Shown: one piece after another, positions 14,078 to 26,629 of the stretch
Position numbering within the stretch: position 1 is the stretch's first letter
How the letters are laid out: each line of letters starts with the position of its first letter
Made by a program: the position numbers and the translations under genes
Notes under the pieces: model-generated
What the model saw: only the letters and a program-made list of their open reading frames with translations
Databases searched by the model: none
What the model was told of the DNA's origin: nothing
Origin: Ananas comosus
Lineage: Eukaryota > Streptophyta > Magnoliopsida > Poales > Bromeliaceae
DNA length: 64,000 nt
Direction: 5' to 3'
Assembly (NCBI RefSeq): GCF_001540865.1
Contig: NC_033627.1
Span: 2,275,843-2,339,842, forward strand

Positions 14078-15947
14078 TTAAATTATTATATTATTAACAC
14101 ATCAGCGATATTTTATCATTCAACTAACAAATTGTATTGCGAAACTATATTAATAACAAAATTTTAATTAAAAAATATAACCAGCTCAAATCGCCTTTTT
14201 TATAGTTTGAAGACCAAAAGTGCAATATAACCTTTTTATTATTGTTATTATTATTTAAAAAGCTAATTATAGTCTCGACAGATATAGTTCAAGATTGAAA
14301 ATAAACAATTCGAAAGGATGCGATTGAAAACCAAAAAATTTAAAGATTATCATTTGAAAATACATTTCAAATTATAAATTTTATTGTGATCCAACAACAT
14401 CTTATTGGTCATTTTATAATACTCTTTTTATCAAAAATCAGGTGCTGAGAGATTTATTTTGTATTTAGTTTCATTAATTTATATTTCACAAAAGATCTTT
14501 ACAAAATTATAATGACATAAATAATCATTTTCTTGTCCATATAAGGATCAGTAGGATATAAAGAACCAACCAAAAATTTTAAATTAAACACGATACCTTA
14601 TTTACATGTTCAACAGCATGACAATTGAATTAATATTTTTTTTGACTAAGTCACAATATTTTTTTTTTTAAGTTTTTGAGTTGTTAAGTCAAAAGCAGCG
14701 GGAGTAGTTTAATTATCATGTTTTAAAACACAAGAAATAAATTTTCGTGTTCAACTTAAACAGTTTTTTTTTTTTTTTTTTTTTTGGGCTCCCCAAGCGG
14801 AGCATTTATCCATGTTGTACGCTGTAACGGTTGACCGAACCAACACCACCGCGACACGAAACGCCACGACCACGCAATAACGTAACGGGGCGCGAACGGA
14901 CACCTCGTGTTCCGTTACGATCGGCGCTGTGTACCGTTATCTTCCGTTACTATCGGAGACATTTTTATTATTTTTTTATTCTCGCCTCTCCTCTTCCTCA
15001 CCTTTTCAGGACCAAATCCACCGATCCTTTGGCGACGACCCGATACGCGATCGCGGCGATACGAGGCCGCCGATATTTCGGGCGATATATCGGAGAAAAC
15101 AAATCGGAGCGACGGAGAAGGAGAGCGGTGGGAGAAGAGATTTGAGCTTCGGATTCGATTTCGACGTTCCTCATAATCGGAGGTACGGGGAATGCTTTGA
15201 TTTATTTCTATTATCGATTAACTACAGGGGATAGTTGTGTTAAAATTATCAAAAATCATTTTAATTGGAGCCTCGTGTTACAATTTGGGGGTGTTTGGAT
15301 TCACTGTGAATTCTCAGTTTCTGAGTTAGTAGCAGAGTGTTTAGTTTAGTTCCAAATAGGTTTTTGGTTGGATTGTATAATAAAAATTTTAAAAAACCTA
15401 TTCGTAGAAGCAGGTAAAGTGCTTTAAAAAATTTTTGGACTCTGTAAAGCATCAGAGCGGTTGCGTTTGGACAATGCGTTCCCAAACTTGGCCCGTGTTT
15501 AAATCACTTTTACGAAGAAGATGCTGAAACATAATATGACTGATGAGAATGTCAGTGTTTGGCTTAGCCTTGAGCATTTTGAGTTGCATTGTCATCCAAG
15601 TTATTGATACTAGGAAGTCGGTACGAGTCGTAACATATAGTATCAGAGCTACTCTAACTCCTGTGTTCGTATTTTCGTGGCCACTTAATCATGCTTCTGA
15701 CGCTAGTATGGCGAGCTGTTATGTTTCCAAAAATCCATTGTGGCGTTTTATTTGGATTCAACGTCTGTGATTGAGTCCGGTATGAACATCATAACTTGAA
15801 GGAACACTATTACGTATGCGATTTATATCTGTGTTTTTAGTGTTCTTCCTTATTGGCTTCTTGCTGCGTTATCACGACATTCTCATGCTTTTCACTTTGG
15901 ATGCGATTATGCAGATTGCTGAGATTTTCAAGTTTGTGTAGAGCGCA
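14078..15947. other. AT-rich spacer, then 5' leader and leader intron of the hAT-derived gene
   Basis: From 14078 to about 14790 the sequence is AT-rich with a long T run near 14763-14785 and no gene. From about 14800 it becomes GC-richer. A plausible non-coding first exon ends at 15182 (donor GTACGG), and an acceptor TGCAG ends at 15914, 33 bases before the ATG. The leader intron contains low-complexity sequence starting GGGGTGTTTGGATTC near 15286 that resembles a decayed MITE end, and a degenerate TAGTATCAGAGCT near 15636. Confidence 0.45.
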
Positions 15948-18900
15948 ATGCCTCGCGAGTTGGACATAGGGTGGCAACATGGTACGATGATTGGGGGGCA
16001 CAGACACCACGTGCAATGCAACTACTGCCACCGGACTATGATTGGTGGCATCACCAGGTTCAAGAAGCACTTGGCGAGCAAAAGAGGTGAGATTAGGGGC
16101 TGTGAGGCTGTTCCCAAGGAAGTGAGAGAGATGATAAAGAAGCATCTGGCTATGTCAAAGCCAAGGAAAAGTAAAGAAAGGAAGCATAGAGGTACAAAGG
16201 TGGGAGCTCTTGCAGTGCAACATTCCTTGGATAGTAATGTAGAGTTACATGCATCGGATCTGGATCTGGCTAATGCTAGAGAAGGACATGCAGCCGTTTG
16301 TGATGAAGTTGAGAGTATGAGCACTAACTCTTTTCTGTTTTATTTCCATTATGTTATAGGTATTTAAAAATTTTCATCAAATTATGAATCAATCATTGAG
16401 AGCTAATTTGGTGCTTCAATAAAACTTTTTGTGAACAGTAATGAGATCTTAAAGAGGTAATTTTGTGTGATGTGTAGTTTAGTATATCTAGAGGCCTTCA
16501 CTCGGGCAAGTTGTAATTGTTAAACAGTGTTGTTCTATCCCGTTCAAAATCTGGACGGTCAAAATCTGGAGGATTTTATATAATACATGTAATCTTTTGA
16601 ATCGCATTATAATCCTTTTAAACTGTGCTAAGTCAATTTCTTCAGAGTTCTTCTTTCTTTCGAGTCTCCTTAAAATGACACTAGGCATTAGCAAAAGTGA
16701 GACTATAGCTGTGAATATTGAATGTTCTCAACTTGGTCATTGTTATCCCTTCGGTTATTTTGTTGCATTGCTTCTACAATACGTCGAAGCGTTATTTTCT
16801 TTACTTTTTTATTGCTATTTCCTTACCTTTATTATGTGGTGTACATCCTAAATCAGCGAACCGACACTTAAGTCTTGGGAGAAGTGAGTTCTTCGATGCC
16901 TTCTCCAGTGTTCCACACAAGGATGAGCAAGTATGTAGTTGACATTTCAGTATTTCTGAATTATCCTTTTCTTTATGTTATTGTGAATCTATTCTCTGCT
17001 CGTGTTCTAGTGCCCTATAAATCCTCGTTTTCACTTTGCAATTGCTCGTCCTCTGCATAATTATGAAGGGTTTTGCACCCCCTCGAGCCACTGATCTTGG
17101 ATGGTCGCATGGAAAAATGGTGGATGGGGATCGACAAAAAATACAATGTAAATATTGCCATAAGATAATCTTAGGAGGTGGAATATCCCGTCTTAAACAA
17201 CATTTAGCTGGCGAAAGAGGCAATATAGCTCCATGTGACAGTGTTCCTGCTGATGTAAAAGCACAAATCCAGCAACATCTTGGGTTGAAGGTTTTGGCAA
17301 GATTAAAGAAACAGAAGGATCCAGAAGGATCTAGAAGTTCTTTTCAACACAGTGGAAAGAGATGTAATGACGACTTTCCTAGTTCAACTTCCATAGGAGA
17401 TGCTTCTGTTAAAAGAAGAGGAGAAAAAGGAAAACACGAGGGGTATTTTCACAAGAGTAAGAGAACAAAGAAATATCTTCCACACTCTACAATAAAACAG
17501 AAATTGACTTCTCAAGAAATCATAGACCAAGCAGATCTTGCAGTTGCTAAATTCTTCTACGATGCGGGCATACCATTCAATGCAGCAAATTCATTTTATT
17601 TTCAGAGAATGGCTGATGCAATCACTGCAGCTGGTCCGGGATACAAAATGCCTTCTTTTCATTCATTACGAGGCAAGTTATTAAATAAATGTGTTCATGA
17701 TGCAGCAGAAATCTGCCAAGAGCTTCAAAAATCATGGGAAGTAACAGGCTGTACTGTTATGGTTGATAGGTGGAAAGATACTACTGGTCGCGTTATGCTT
17801 AATTTCTTTGTTTATTGTCCGAAGGAAACCATGTTTCTTAAGTCAGTAGATGCATCTGAGTTAGAAAATTCTTTTGAAGGGCTGGTTAATTTGTTTGATA
17901 CTATTGTTCAGGATGTTGGCCCACAAAATATTGTGAATTTTCTGACTGAGAGCTTACCTTACTATAATACTGCAGGAAAAGTATTAATGGATAAGTACAA
18001 GACCTTCTTTTCAAGTGTTTGTGCTAACCACTGCATTGAGTTGATGTTGAAGGGTTTGGGCGAAATGGATGAAGTGAAATGCGTGATGGAAAAGGCAAAA
18101 ACAGTATGCCGATTCATATATAATAATGAATGGGTCCATAATTTATTGAAGAAGAAAACTGAAGGGATGGATGTTATTCAGCCAGCTTTGACGGAGTTTG
18201 TTATGAGCTTTTGTACGTTACAGAACATTATCTTCTTCAAAGACTCCCTTCACCAGATGTTCACTAGTAATGCTTGGGAGCAGTCATCCTTCTCTAGGCA
18301 ATATGTTGGTAATGAAGTAACAAAGATTCTCTTAGATCCACAATTTTGGATATCATTGATGAACATTGCGAAGGTATCAAAACCGCTTACCGATGTACTA
18401 CGGGTCTTGGAGAGCGAAGATAGGCCTTCTATGGGTTATTTATATGGTGCACTGGAGAAGGCAAAGAAAGAAATAATTTTAGCTTTTGGCAACAATGAAA
18501 CTGAATTTATGCCATATTTGGAAGTCATTGAGAAAGTACAAGATGAGCTTCATTGTCCCCTTCATGCTGCTGCTTATTACCTTAACCCTTCTATGTATTA
18601 TAGTTCCAACTTTTCCATCAATAATGTGATTCAGAAGAGTTTGCTTGATTGCATTGAAACCCTTGAACACAATTTAGCAGCCCAAGATAACATTACAAGA
18701 CATAAAGGTTTTTACGAGGATGCTTTGGGAGATTTCAGTCGCCCTGTGGCAATAAGGGGTAGAGAATCACTGCCCCCAGGTTAGATTGATACCTTTTTTC
18801 AATGTATTTTAAGCTGCTGCTTAACTCCATATCAAAACACCAGATATTGGCTTATATTATGAGGCTTTTACATGGTATCACTATAAAATCACCTGTCTTA

Positions 18901-19772
18901 TATGTATCCCTGGAAAACCTGAATTTCAATAAATACTCGATAAGCCCAGTTTCGATCAAAAATAGCCCGAGCTTAATGGGGGTGTCATCCTATTCATTGG
19001 AGAAGTTTGTCTTCTATTAGAACTTTTGATGATGAGCATTTTTGCTAGTACAACATTATATATGTAAAAACATAAAGTTACTGGGGTGCATATATGAAAA
19101 TTCAGATTTAGCCAAGAGATATACGTAAACTGGTAATTCTGCAAGAGTATGCATGAATATCTATTTTCTTTTTTCTATAATTCATAATGTACTGACTCAA
19201 ATTTCACTTTATCATACAATTCAAACGCCCAGCTACATGGTGGTCACTGTATGCATCAGACTACACCGACCTTCGGCGCTTTGCTGTCAGGATATTAAGT
19301 CAGGCATGCAGCATAACGACGTCTCGAAAGACGTGGACTATGAATGAATCCAGAAATTCTACTCAAAACAGATTGGAACATGAAAGGATAAACGATCTTA
19401 GTTTCGTCCACTATAACCTGCATCTTCAACGAAGGTAAATCTAATGTCTTTGTTACCTAATTTGGTTTCATAGAGAATGTCATTAATGTATACTTCTTCA
19501 TCCTGTATTTTGACAGGCAAATGGTGGCATTTGGAAACAAGGCCCTTATTGCAGGAAATTATGATCCATTATGCTTGGAGGGGATGAATAACAATGCAAA
19601 AGACTGGATAAAGGACCCTGAGGGACTTGATGGGTTCTATGTCGGTTCACTAAAGTGTACTCAAATTAGCAGTCAGATTCCTACCGGGGATAAGTTCAGT
19701 AATTCAGGTGATGATAATACTGGTTGTGGTGCTAGAGAAACTGATGAAAATAATGATAGTGACGACCAGTGA
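15948..19772 (+). CDS. Domesticated hAT transposase-like protein with two BED zinc fingers, DUF659 and hAT dimerisation domain
   Basis: Five exons read in phase: 15948-16314, 16857-16930, 17069-18779, 19233-19434 and 19517-19772, giving 869 residues. BED finger 1 has C24, C27, H41 and C52; BED finger 2 has C174 and C177 with HLAGERG. The central part is the DUF659/RNase H-like core (MVDRWKDTTGR, FFVYCPKE, CANHCIELMLKGLG). The last exons give TWWSLYASDYTDLRRFAVR and NRLEHERINDLSFVHYN, typical of the C-terminal dimerisation region. The architecture and length match a known plant family of single-copy 'hAT dimerisation domain' proteins thought to be domesticated DNA-binding proteins. Where active hAT enzymes have an aspartate before NxSN, this protein reads TESLPYYNTAG. 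The usual SER near the end reads SRK. Both suggest loss of transposition activity. Exon 2 (74 bp) is the least certain, supported by phase and splice sites only. Confidence 0.85.
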
Positions 19773-21720
19773 GGATTCTTGAAATTTTAAAACTAATGAG
19801 GAAGCATCAGAAACATGGAAGATAACAAAAAATAGACCAGTTGGAGTTGGGCCAGTGAATGGATGGGCGAATGTATATTACTTCAATTGAGGAGTTGTGC
19901 TGTATTGTTTTGTTGGTTGAGATCACTGTGAAAGAGACTCTGTCGAACATCTGATTTTCTTGTTTTCAATTCTGATTAGCCCTGGTTGTTTTGAGAAGTG
20001 CTTTATTCTTCGCCCTTCGCTACCTACTATCTACAAAGCATTCTGATATATGAAGCACAAGCAGTAACTTAGACGAATATATGACAGCTGTGGATGGTGG
20101 AATGGTTTCATTTTCTAATTTCCCACTTTTCATCGGACCCAAATTTCAATTGTCTAGTGATGCTCCGGGTACTCATGGAAGTTGAACGTCTTGCTGTAAC
20201 AGTATATGGTCATCTTTCTCAGAAGAATTGCTATATAGAATTGAAGTGGCGTGAAGGCTGATCATATGATTAGTGTAAATAAACACGATAAACTTCATCG
20301 TGAGTTGTGGAAATTTTCCGTATTCTGTACATTGTACTGATATTATGCGAGTGGCCTAATGCTATGCACATGCAAGGGGAGTAGTTATTGGGTCCAGTGT
20401 AGCACGTGTAGATTCAATTGTACATATCTTATATGTAATTTTCATATGTAATTTTCCTTTCTTAAGCATCTAAATGATCTTTGTATTTCTTATTTGCCAA
20501 GGGTAAGTGCAAATGCAGCATGCTGCATTTGCTTAATAATTTCCTGAAGGTAACGGCGGCAGTGACTGCAAAAGTTAGCCAAGTTATATTTCCTATATTT
20601 TGCTGAATGTGATCTGTTTGTGCGGTTGAAAAGGCTCAACATGGAATGCTTTGTTTTACGAAGAATTTGCATATCATGGAGTGAATGATGATAATTGAGA
20701 TCCGAAATGTCTCTTTTTTGATGGTTTAGAACTGTCTTTTATTCTATGAATGTGCACTGGAGTATTTTTGCATAGTATTCAACGAACATGTACCCTCTAT
20801 TTTGTAATTTGTTTTACATTTGTTAGTGCACTATAGTAGTTTTTTTTATTTTTTTATTTTTTAAATCCCGAAATCTTCACATGGTATCATATGATGGGTT
20901 ATTGAACATCGCATCATGCAGTTTATGAATTATGATTATATCGAGTGTAAGATGCAGTTTCGGAGTCCGTAAATTTTCATGGCCGAGCGGTATTTTTTTA
21001 AATTCTAGTTTTTATGCCATGTGCTCCCCGGGCACAGCGGCGTATAATTGGGCTATAGGCCATATATATTAGTTTTAATTTTCTTTCATAATAAAAGGCC
21101 ATAGATCCAAAAAATTAGAAGAATTGTTGAATTAAGATGTAAAAATTTTACTGAACAAGTTGAAACTTATGAATATATTTTCATAAAATAAAGTCTATTG
21201 CTACAGTTTTCTATTTATATATTTATATAATGAGGCAAATTTACAGATTCATCCCTATGTGAGACAAGTTTGCTTCTGGGAATAATTGCTCTAAATTTCA
21301 ATCATGCAGTTCTTAATATCTCAGCTTAAAATGATGCCTGGTCTTATCCTATGCAGGAGTTTTTTTTTTTTTTTTTCTTTTTGAGAGAGAGAGAGAGAGA
21401 GAGAAAGAGAGGGAGAGAATATGCGAGGGAGTTTCACAATCTCAAGAAAGGGTCAATGAACAGATCAGAGAGAACGAAAGGGAAAGTGATGTTTACTATA
21501 GCTATATATCTAAGAGGCATATGCAAGCTGTTTACTGATTAATTTCGCTATTTAATATCAAAATCAACTTTGTTAATGATATCATTTTTTTTAAAAAATG
21601 GCTAATTACATTAGAAACTAAGCTGCTTCATCATCACAAAAACGTACATATGGAAGAATGTTGCCATTATATATAGATACTTAATATGTTAGAACATATA
21701 ATTGATGGTTTATTGAGTAC
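19773..21720. other. 3' flank and intergenic sequence with a polyT/(GA)n tract
   Basis: The first several hundred bases are probably the 3' UTR of the hAT-derived gene. Nothing coding is recognised. A T run followed by a GA microsatellite lies at about 21360-21405. The rest is AT-rich and unremarkable. Confidence 0.5.
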
Positions 21721-22250
21721 GGCTGGTATACTATCGGCAGTATAGAAGTTTCCGTGCTACCAAGTTATTTTCGATTATGCGGTTTTCAAATCAATAGTTG
21801 GCTCTATTAGACTTGATCTATACTATTGAAAGTATTTAGAAACTAAATTTCATAATTTTTCGGCATTATTTATCTATCAAACGAGTAGTCTAAAAATAAA
21901 AGGCTGAAAATAAAAATCTCATAAAACATGATGATAAAAGACTTGAATTTAAAATCAGAAGTATTGATCTTACTCTAAATAGTGAAAAAAAAATTTTATA
22001 AAAATTTTATCAGATTTAGATTGTTTTACACCGTTAAATTTACAAACGTATCACATCTACCATTAAAATTGTTAATTTTAGACCTTTTAATCATTAGTCA
22101 AATAATGCCAAAAAATTATGAAATTTAGTTTCCAAATGCTTTTAATAGTGTAGATCAAGTCTAACGGAGCCGATCGTCAATTTGAAAGCCGTATCATTAA
22201 AAACAACTTGATAGCACGGAGGTCTCTATGCTACCGATAGTATACCAACC
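21721..22250. mobile_element. Fold-back MITE, 'GGCTGGTATACTATCGG' family, copy 1
   Basis: The left end GGCTGGTATACTATCGG is inverted at the right end (CCGATAGTATACCAACC). The inverted repeat extends far inside: gctaccaagttattttcga on the left pairs with the sequence at about 22200-22230, and cttgatctatactattgaa pairs with tagtgtagatcaagtctaa. The whole ~530 bp can therefore fold into one long hairpin. It has no open frame of note. A second copy lies at 61643-62172. Confidence 0.8.
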
Positions 22251-22268
22251 TATCTCTTGGTTTATTTA

Positions 22269-22303
<35 letters not shown>

Positions 22304-23560
22304 GAACTATAGTTCAACTAGAATATTATTAATAGTATGTAAATAGTAGTTACAATTAACTTTTTCACGGTTGAATCATTACTATTCCACCAACTCTTTA
22401 CTAAACTTTAAGCATCTAATGATAAAAAATTTGATAGCAAATACTCTTCCCAGATTATTAATAGTAACCTAGCACAATTAAATATAATATATATACATAT
22501 ATGGTTAAATTTGCCAGATAAATTATTTTATATTTTAATAGTAGAATTCTTTGGCAACATTAATTTTCGTATGGCCAATGATGACAAGGAAGGTGACTAG
22601 ACAATGAAATAGTTACTTTTGAGAAGAGAACGTAATCGTTATTAATGTGATCCAAGTGCTAAAGAAAGGTGAGGAAGTTGCTGGGAAAATGGTAAAAAAA
22701 AAAAAAAAAAAAAAAAAACAAACAAAAATAGGATCATAAATTCATAATCAACTCAAAACCAATTAGACTAAGACTTGATATTGTCACTCACCTAATTTTC
22801 TTTTATTCTCGTGCATATGCTTCTATGTAGCACCAGTGAATACAAGAAGTAGAGGTAAATCTTTGCTATGTTTTAGGGTCCACTATTGCAATGAAATTTC
22901 AATATAATTACATGAGGGCAAATGATAAAATTAATTTTAGATAAAAACGTGCAAAAGCTATTTTAACTATCGACTATTTTGAGTCTACTATCCAATATTT
23001 TAAAATTCTAAATTTACCATCCAACATTTAATATATTTATAGTTACGAAAATTGTATAAACATATGACTAAACGTGTAAAAATAAACGGCACATTCAAAA
23101 TTTAAAGTCAAAATATTATTTATTGACTAAAATAAAAAATAAAAAAATTATTACTAAAATTAAAATCTTAAAAAATGAAATAACCGACTGAACACGGTCC
23201 ATAACTCGGTTAGATTTAAACTCAAGTTAAATTTAGTATATTTTTACCAAAATATATGAAGAGAGCTTTTGCCTCTTTCGTCGGGGTACGGAGTGGATCT
23301 CCAAGTCAACCGTGTAACACTCTGCAAACTATGGGTGAGAATATCACCGGTCGTTTAGAACAAGATGTAAAGTAATAATACATTTCTTTTTTTTATATTT
23401 AATTATCATTTTCAGAGCTTCTATTTCCTTCTTCTAAACTATACTTTGACTGGTCCCTCCTCCTCCTCCTCCTCCTCCATTTTCCCACCCATCGCCATTG
23501 ACGACGAAAAGGTCATTAATTAATAAACAAGTACTTAGAAGAAGTAATAATAATACTAGT
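22251..23560. other. AT-rich intergenic sequence with microsatellites
   Basis: Holds a (CT)n-(TA)n microsatellite at about 22269-22304 and a pure A run near 22692-22718. The remainder is AT-rich with no gene, until GC content rises near 23400 at the syntaxin gene. Confidence 0.5.
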
Positions 23561-23610
23561 ATTGTGGCGTCGCCCAATTTCATCCTCCAAGCCCATTCAA
23601 AGCCGCGTTT

Positions 23611-23612
<2 letters not shown>

Positions 23613-23657
<45 letters not shown>

Positions 23658-23696
23658 GTCCCTATCTATAACCTATTTCTTCTTCTTCTTCTTCTT
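23613..23696 (+). repeat. (TC)n and (CTT)n pyrimidine tract in the syntaxin 5' leader
   Basis: About 21 TC units (23613-23655) are followed by a short CTT run (about 23678-23696), ending roughly 135 bases before the syntaxin ATG. Pyrimidine-rich leaders of this kind are common in plant 5' UTRs. Confidence 0.75.
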
Positions 23697-23832
23697 CCCC
23701 AATATACCGCCCCCTCGACCCGATCCTCAAATCCCAAATCCCAAATCCCAAATCGCTCTAGATTCGAAATCGAAATCGAATTCGATATTGAGATTCTGTA
23801 AATTTGATTGACTAGGTAGGCATCGGAGCGAG

Positions 23833-24738
23833 ATGAACAACCTGTTCTCGTCGTCGTGGAGGCGCGGCGACGACCTGGAATCCGGGGGAGGGGGAGTGGA
23901 GATGGGGGCGAGCGGGGCGAGCTTGGACAGGTTCTTCGAGGACGTGGAGGGGATAAAGGAGGAGCTGCGGGAGGTGGAGCGGATCCAGCGGCGGCTGCAG
24001 GAGGCGAACGAGGCCGGGAAGACGCTGCACGAGGCGGCGGCGGTGCGGGGGCTGCGGGCGCGGATGGACGCGGACGTGGCGCAGGCGCTGAAGAAGGCGA
24101 AGGTCATCAAGCTCCGCCTCGAGGCGCTCGACCGCGCCAACGCCGCCAACCGCTCCGCCCCGGGCTGCGGGCCCGGCAGCTCCACGGACCGCACGCGCAC
24201 CTCCGTGGTGGCCGGGCTCCGCAAGAAGCTGAGGGACTCGATGGAGGCGTTCGCGGAGCTCCGGAAGCGGGTGGCCGGGGAGTACCGGGAGACGGTGCGG
24301 CGGCGGTACTACACAGTGACCGGGGAGGAGGCGGACGAGGCGACGGTGGAGGCGCTGGCGGCGACGGGGGAGGGGGAGCGGTTCCTGCAGCGGGCGATCG
24401 AGGAGCAGGGGCGGGGGAGGGTGGTGGACGTGATCGCGGAGATACAGGAGCGGCACGGGGCGGTGGCGGAGCTGGAGCGGAGCCTGCTGGAGCTGCAGCA
24501 GGTGTTCCTCGACATGGCCGTGCTCGTCGAGGCGCAGGGCGAGCAGCTCGACGACATCGAGAACCACGTCGGCCGGGCCAAGTCCTTCGTCGACCGCGGC
24601 CGCGAGCAGCTGCAGGTCGCCCGCACGCACCAGAAGAGCACCCGCAAGTGGACCTGCTTCGCCATCATCCTCCTCCTCATCATCATCCTCGTTATCGTCC
24701 TGCCCATCGTTCTCACCACCACCAAGAACAACAAATAG
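23833..24738 (+). CDS. SYP12-class syntaxin (plasma-membrane Qa-SNARE)
   Basis: A single uninterrupted exon encodes 301 residues. N-terminal MNNLFSSSW is followed by the Habc region starting LDRFFEDVEGIKEELREVER, the family signature ANRSAPGCGPGSSTDRTR, and RRYYTVTGEEADE. The SNARE helix runs about residues 203-265 with its zero-layer glutamine in QGEQLDDIE. A C-terminal membrane anchor covers about residues 274-294, followed by the short tail TTTKNNK. Qa-SNAREs of this class pair with SNAP33- and VAMP72-type partners to fuse secretory vesicles with the plasma membrane. The short tail and length resemble SYP124/125-type members more than SYP121, but I cannot separate these paralogues by eye. 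Codon third positions are almost all G or C, unlike the AT-rich flanks. Confidence 0.93.
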   Translation: MNNLFSSSWRRGDDLESGGGGVEMGASGASLDRFFEDVEGIKEELREVERIQRRLQEANEAGKTLHEAAAVRGLRARMDADVAQALKKAKVIKLRLEALDRANAANRSAPGCGPGSSTDRTRTSVVAGLRKKLRDSMEAFAELRKRVAGEYRETVRRRYYTVTGEEADEATVEALAATGEGERFLQRAIEEQGRGRVVDVIAEIQERHGAVAELERSLLELQQVFLDMAVLVEAQGEQLDDIENHVGRAKSFVDRGREQLQVARTHQKSTRKWTCFAIILLLIIILVIVLPIVLTTTKNNK

Positions 24739-24866
24739 CCTCCTCCTCCTCCTCCTCCTCCTCCTCCTCCTCCTCCGCTCTCCTATTTAATTTTTGTTTT
24801 CTTTTGTGTGTGCTTCTCTCTCCTCTCTCCTATTTAATTTTTGTTTTCTTTTGTGTGTGCTTCTCT
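24739..24866 (+). repeat. (CTC)n and a 47-bp duplication in the syntaxin 3' UTR
   Basis: A CTC triplet run follows the stop codon (about 24740-24776). A 47-base unit starting CTCCTATTTAATTTTTG occurs at 24780 and again at 24827. Confidence 0.75.
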
Positions 24867-25380
24867 TGCTCTTGCAGTGGATTTGAGAGTTTTTCTCTTT
24901 CTTTCTTTCTTTCTTTCTTTTTTTAATTCCTTCTTTTATGTTCAATTTGATACGTTATATAAATGTTGTTGTAGATTGTTATTGTGATGAAGAGTTTATT
25001 ACTCCCTTAGGGCGCGCGCGCTTCCAAATGTGAGCAGTGTAGGATGTTATTATTATTATTGATTCTGAATCCGTTGATCTATCCCATCATTTAATTTCTC
25101 GTTTTCGACTATCAAGCGCGGTCGCCACTCAAGAGCAACAACAAAGCGTCTATAATTTAGTTAAATAATTCATCTTCTGCGTCATGGCGGCGTGAGGATA
25201 ATCCATCTTCCGCGTCATGGCGGCGTGAGGACGACGAACTTGTTTAATGCCGGTTCATTTGGCTGGTAGTAGGAGATAGAAAATTCCCAATTTGGCTTGA
25301 CTTTTTTGCGAGATTTACTTGCAGAAGGGAAGGAAATAATACAATGCACTATATATACCACTCGAGCACATATACCACTC

Positions 25381-25655
25381 GAGCACATGCTTGTATTTTT
25401 GCCTCTGTATTTTTGCCTATAATCCTAGTAGATAACCCAAATCAAACATGCCCTTATTAGAGAAGAAATACCGCTGAGTCTACAATCTAAAGAGGCTTAC
25501 AGGACTACAATCCTTATTTAGAGCACATGATTGTATTTTTGCCTCTGTACTTTTGCCTATAATCCTAGTAGATAACCCAAATCAAACATGCCCTTATTAG
25601 AGAAGAAATACCGCTGAGTCTACAATCTAAAGAGGCTTACAGGACTACAATCCTT
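25381..25655. repeat. Tandem duplication, period about 140 bp
   Basis: A unit starting GAGCACATG(C/A)TTGTATT at 25381 is repeated almost perfectly from 25521. Just upstream (about 25359-25390) the phrase CACTCGAGCACAT is itself doubled. No coding potential is seen. It lies between the syntaxin gene and the end of the BSL gene. Confidence 0.85.
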
Positions 25656-26629
25656 AATACAAGAATTGTAAGCTCTCTCCCCATAGCCGCTACCAAATTT
25701 TTTTTTTAAAAAAATTTAATATTAAAAATACAGTGACGACCCTAGCGCACAAAATGTTGGCTGTTGAATAATAGAATTGCACGATTGCAATCCCATTTTA
25801 GTTGTAGAGTTCCCATTCCTCTGGTACTTATCCTAGCATTCGCTATCAACGTGACGAGAAGCAAGCAAAACATTGATGCTGACCGGTGGTGGTAATGCAC
25901 CTGGATTTGCTCATTACAGGAGATCAAATCAAAGAGAGGGCAAACTTGAACACTTAAGCAGGGCATTTGGAAGAAGAGAAAAATTGTGCAACACCAAAAT
26001 TAATAGAAAAGGGAAACTAAATTATTTTCTCGACCAATACTAATAATACCGGCACCTCCGCTCAAAACTATCATTTTACATACATAAACAGCACCACAAA
26101 GATTACATTGAAAATGTGCTGCAATAGGGCTATCTATAATACATGACTCCATCATGGTCGCAAACTTATACTTTTCCACAAACTCTAGTACGCTCTCCCA
26201 CGATAAAACAGGTACAAAAAAAAAAACATAAAATAAAATCTGAACATAAGAAAGAATAGAGTACCTAGTATAATAAGCCTAATCATTCAAAGTGTGACAT
26301 AAATACACTCACCTATCTGCCGGCAGCTGAATATACACAGTGAAGCTTTGTAGCGGCGGAGGACAAATCCAGATCAAATTCATTTTTTCCACATTGAACC
26401 GACTAGAAGATAGGTTTGTGTTGATTTTGTGGCCATTCATTTCATTCCCAGACTGTGGTGCCTTAAATGTGATCTTCCTGCTGGCCCCTCCCAGAGATGT
26501 AATCATCAGCCATGACTGGCTCATTAATCTTTTTCCGATGTAATCTCAATTGCGCCAAAGAATAAAAAGAACCTATCCCAGCAGGAACCTCACATTGAAA
26601 AGAATATATCCACAAACTGGCATTGCCTA

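Noticed and set aside
15630..15665. TAGTATCAGAGCT as a retrotransposon primer-binding site
   Set aside because: Only a partial match to the initiator-tRNA site, with no adjacent LTR or coding remains.
23856..24926. Long Gly/Ala/Arg-rich open frames overlapping the syntaxin gene on both strands
   Set aside because: They are shadows of GC-rich codons; only the 23833-24738 frame has a recognisable protein.
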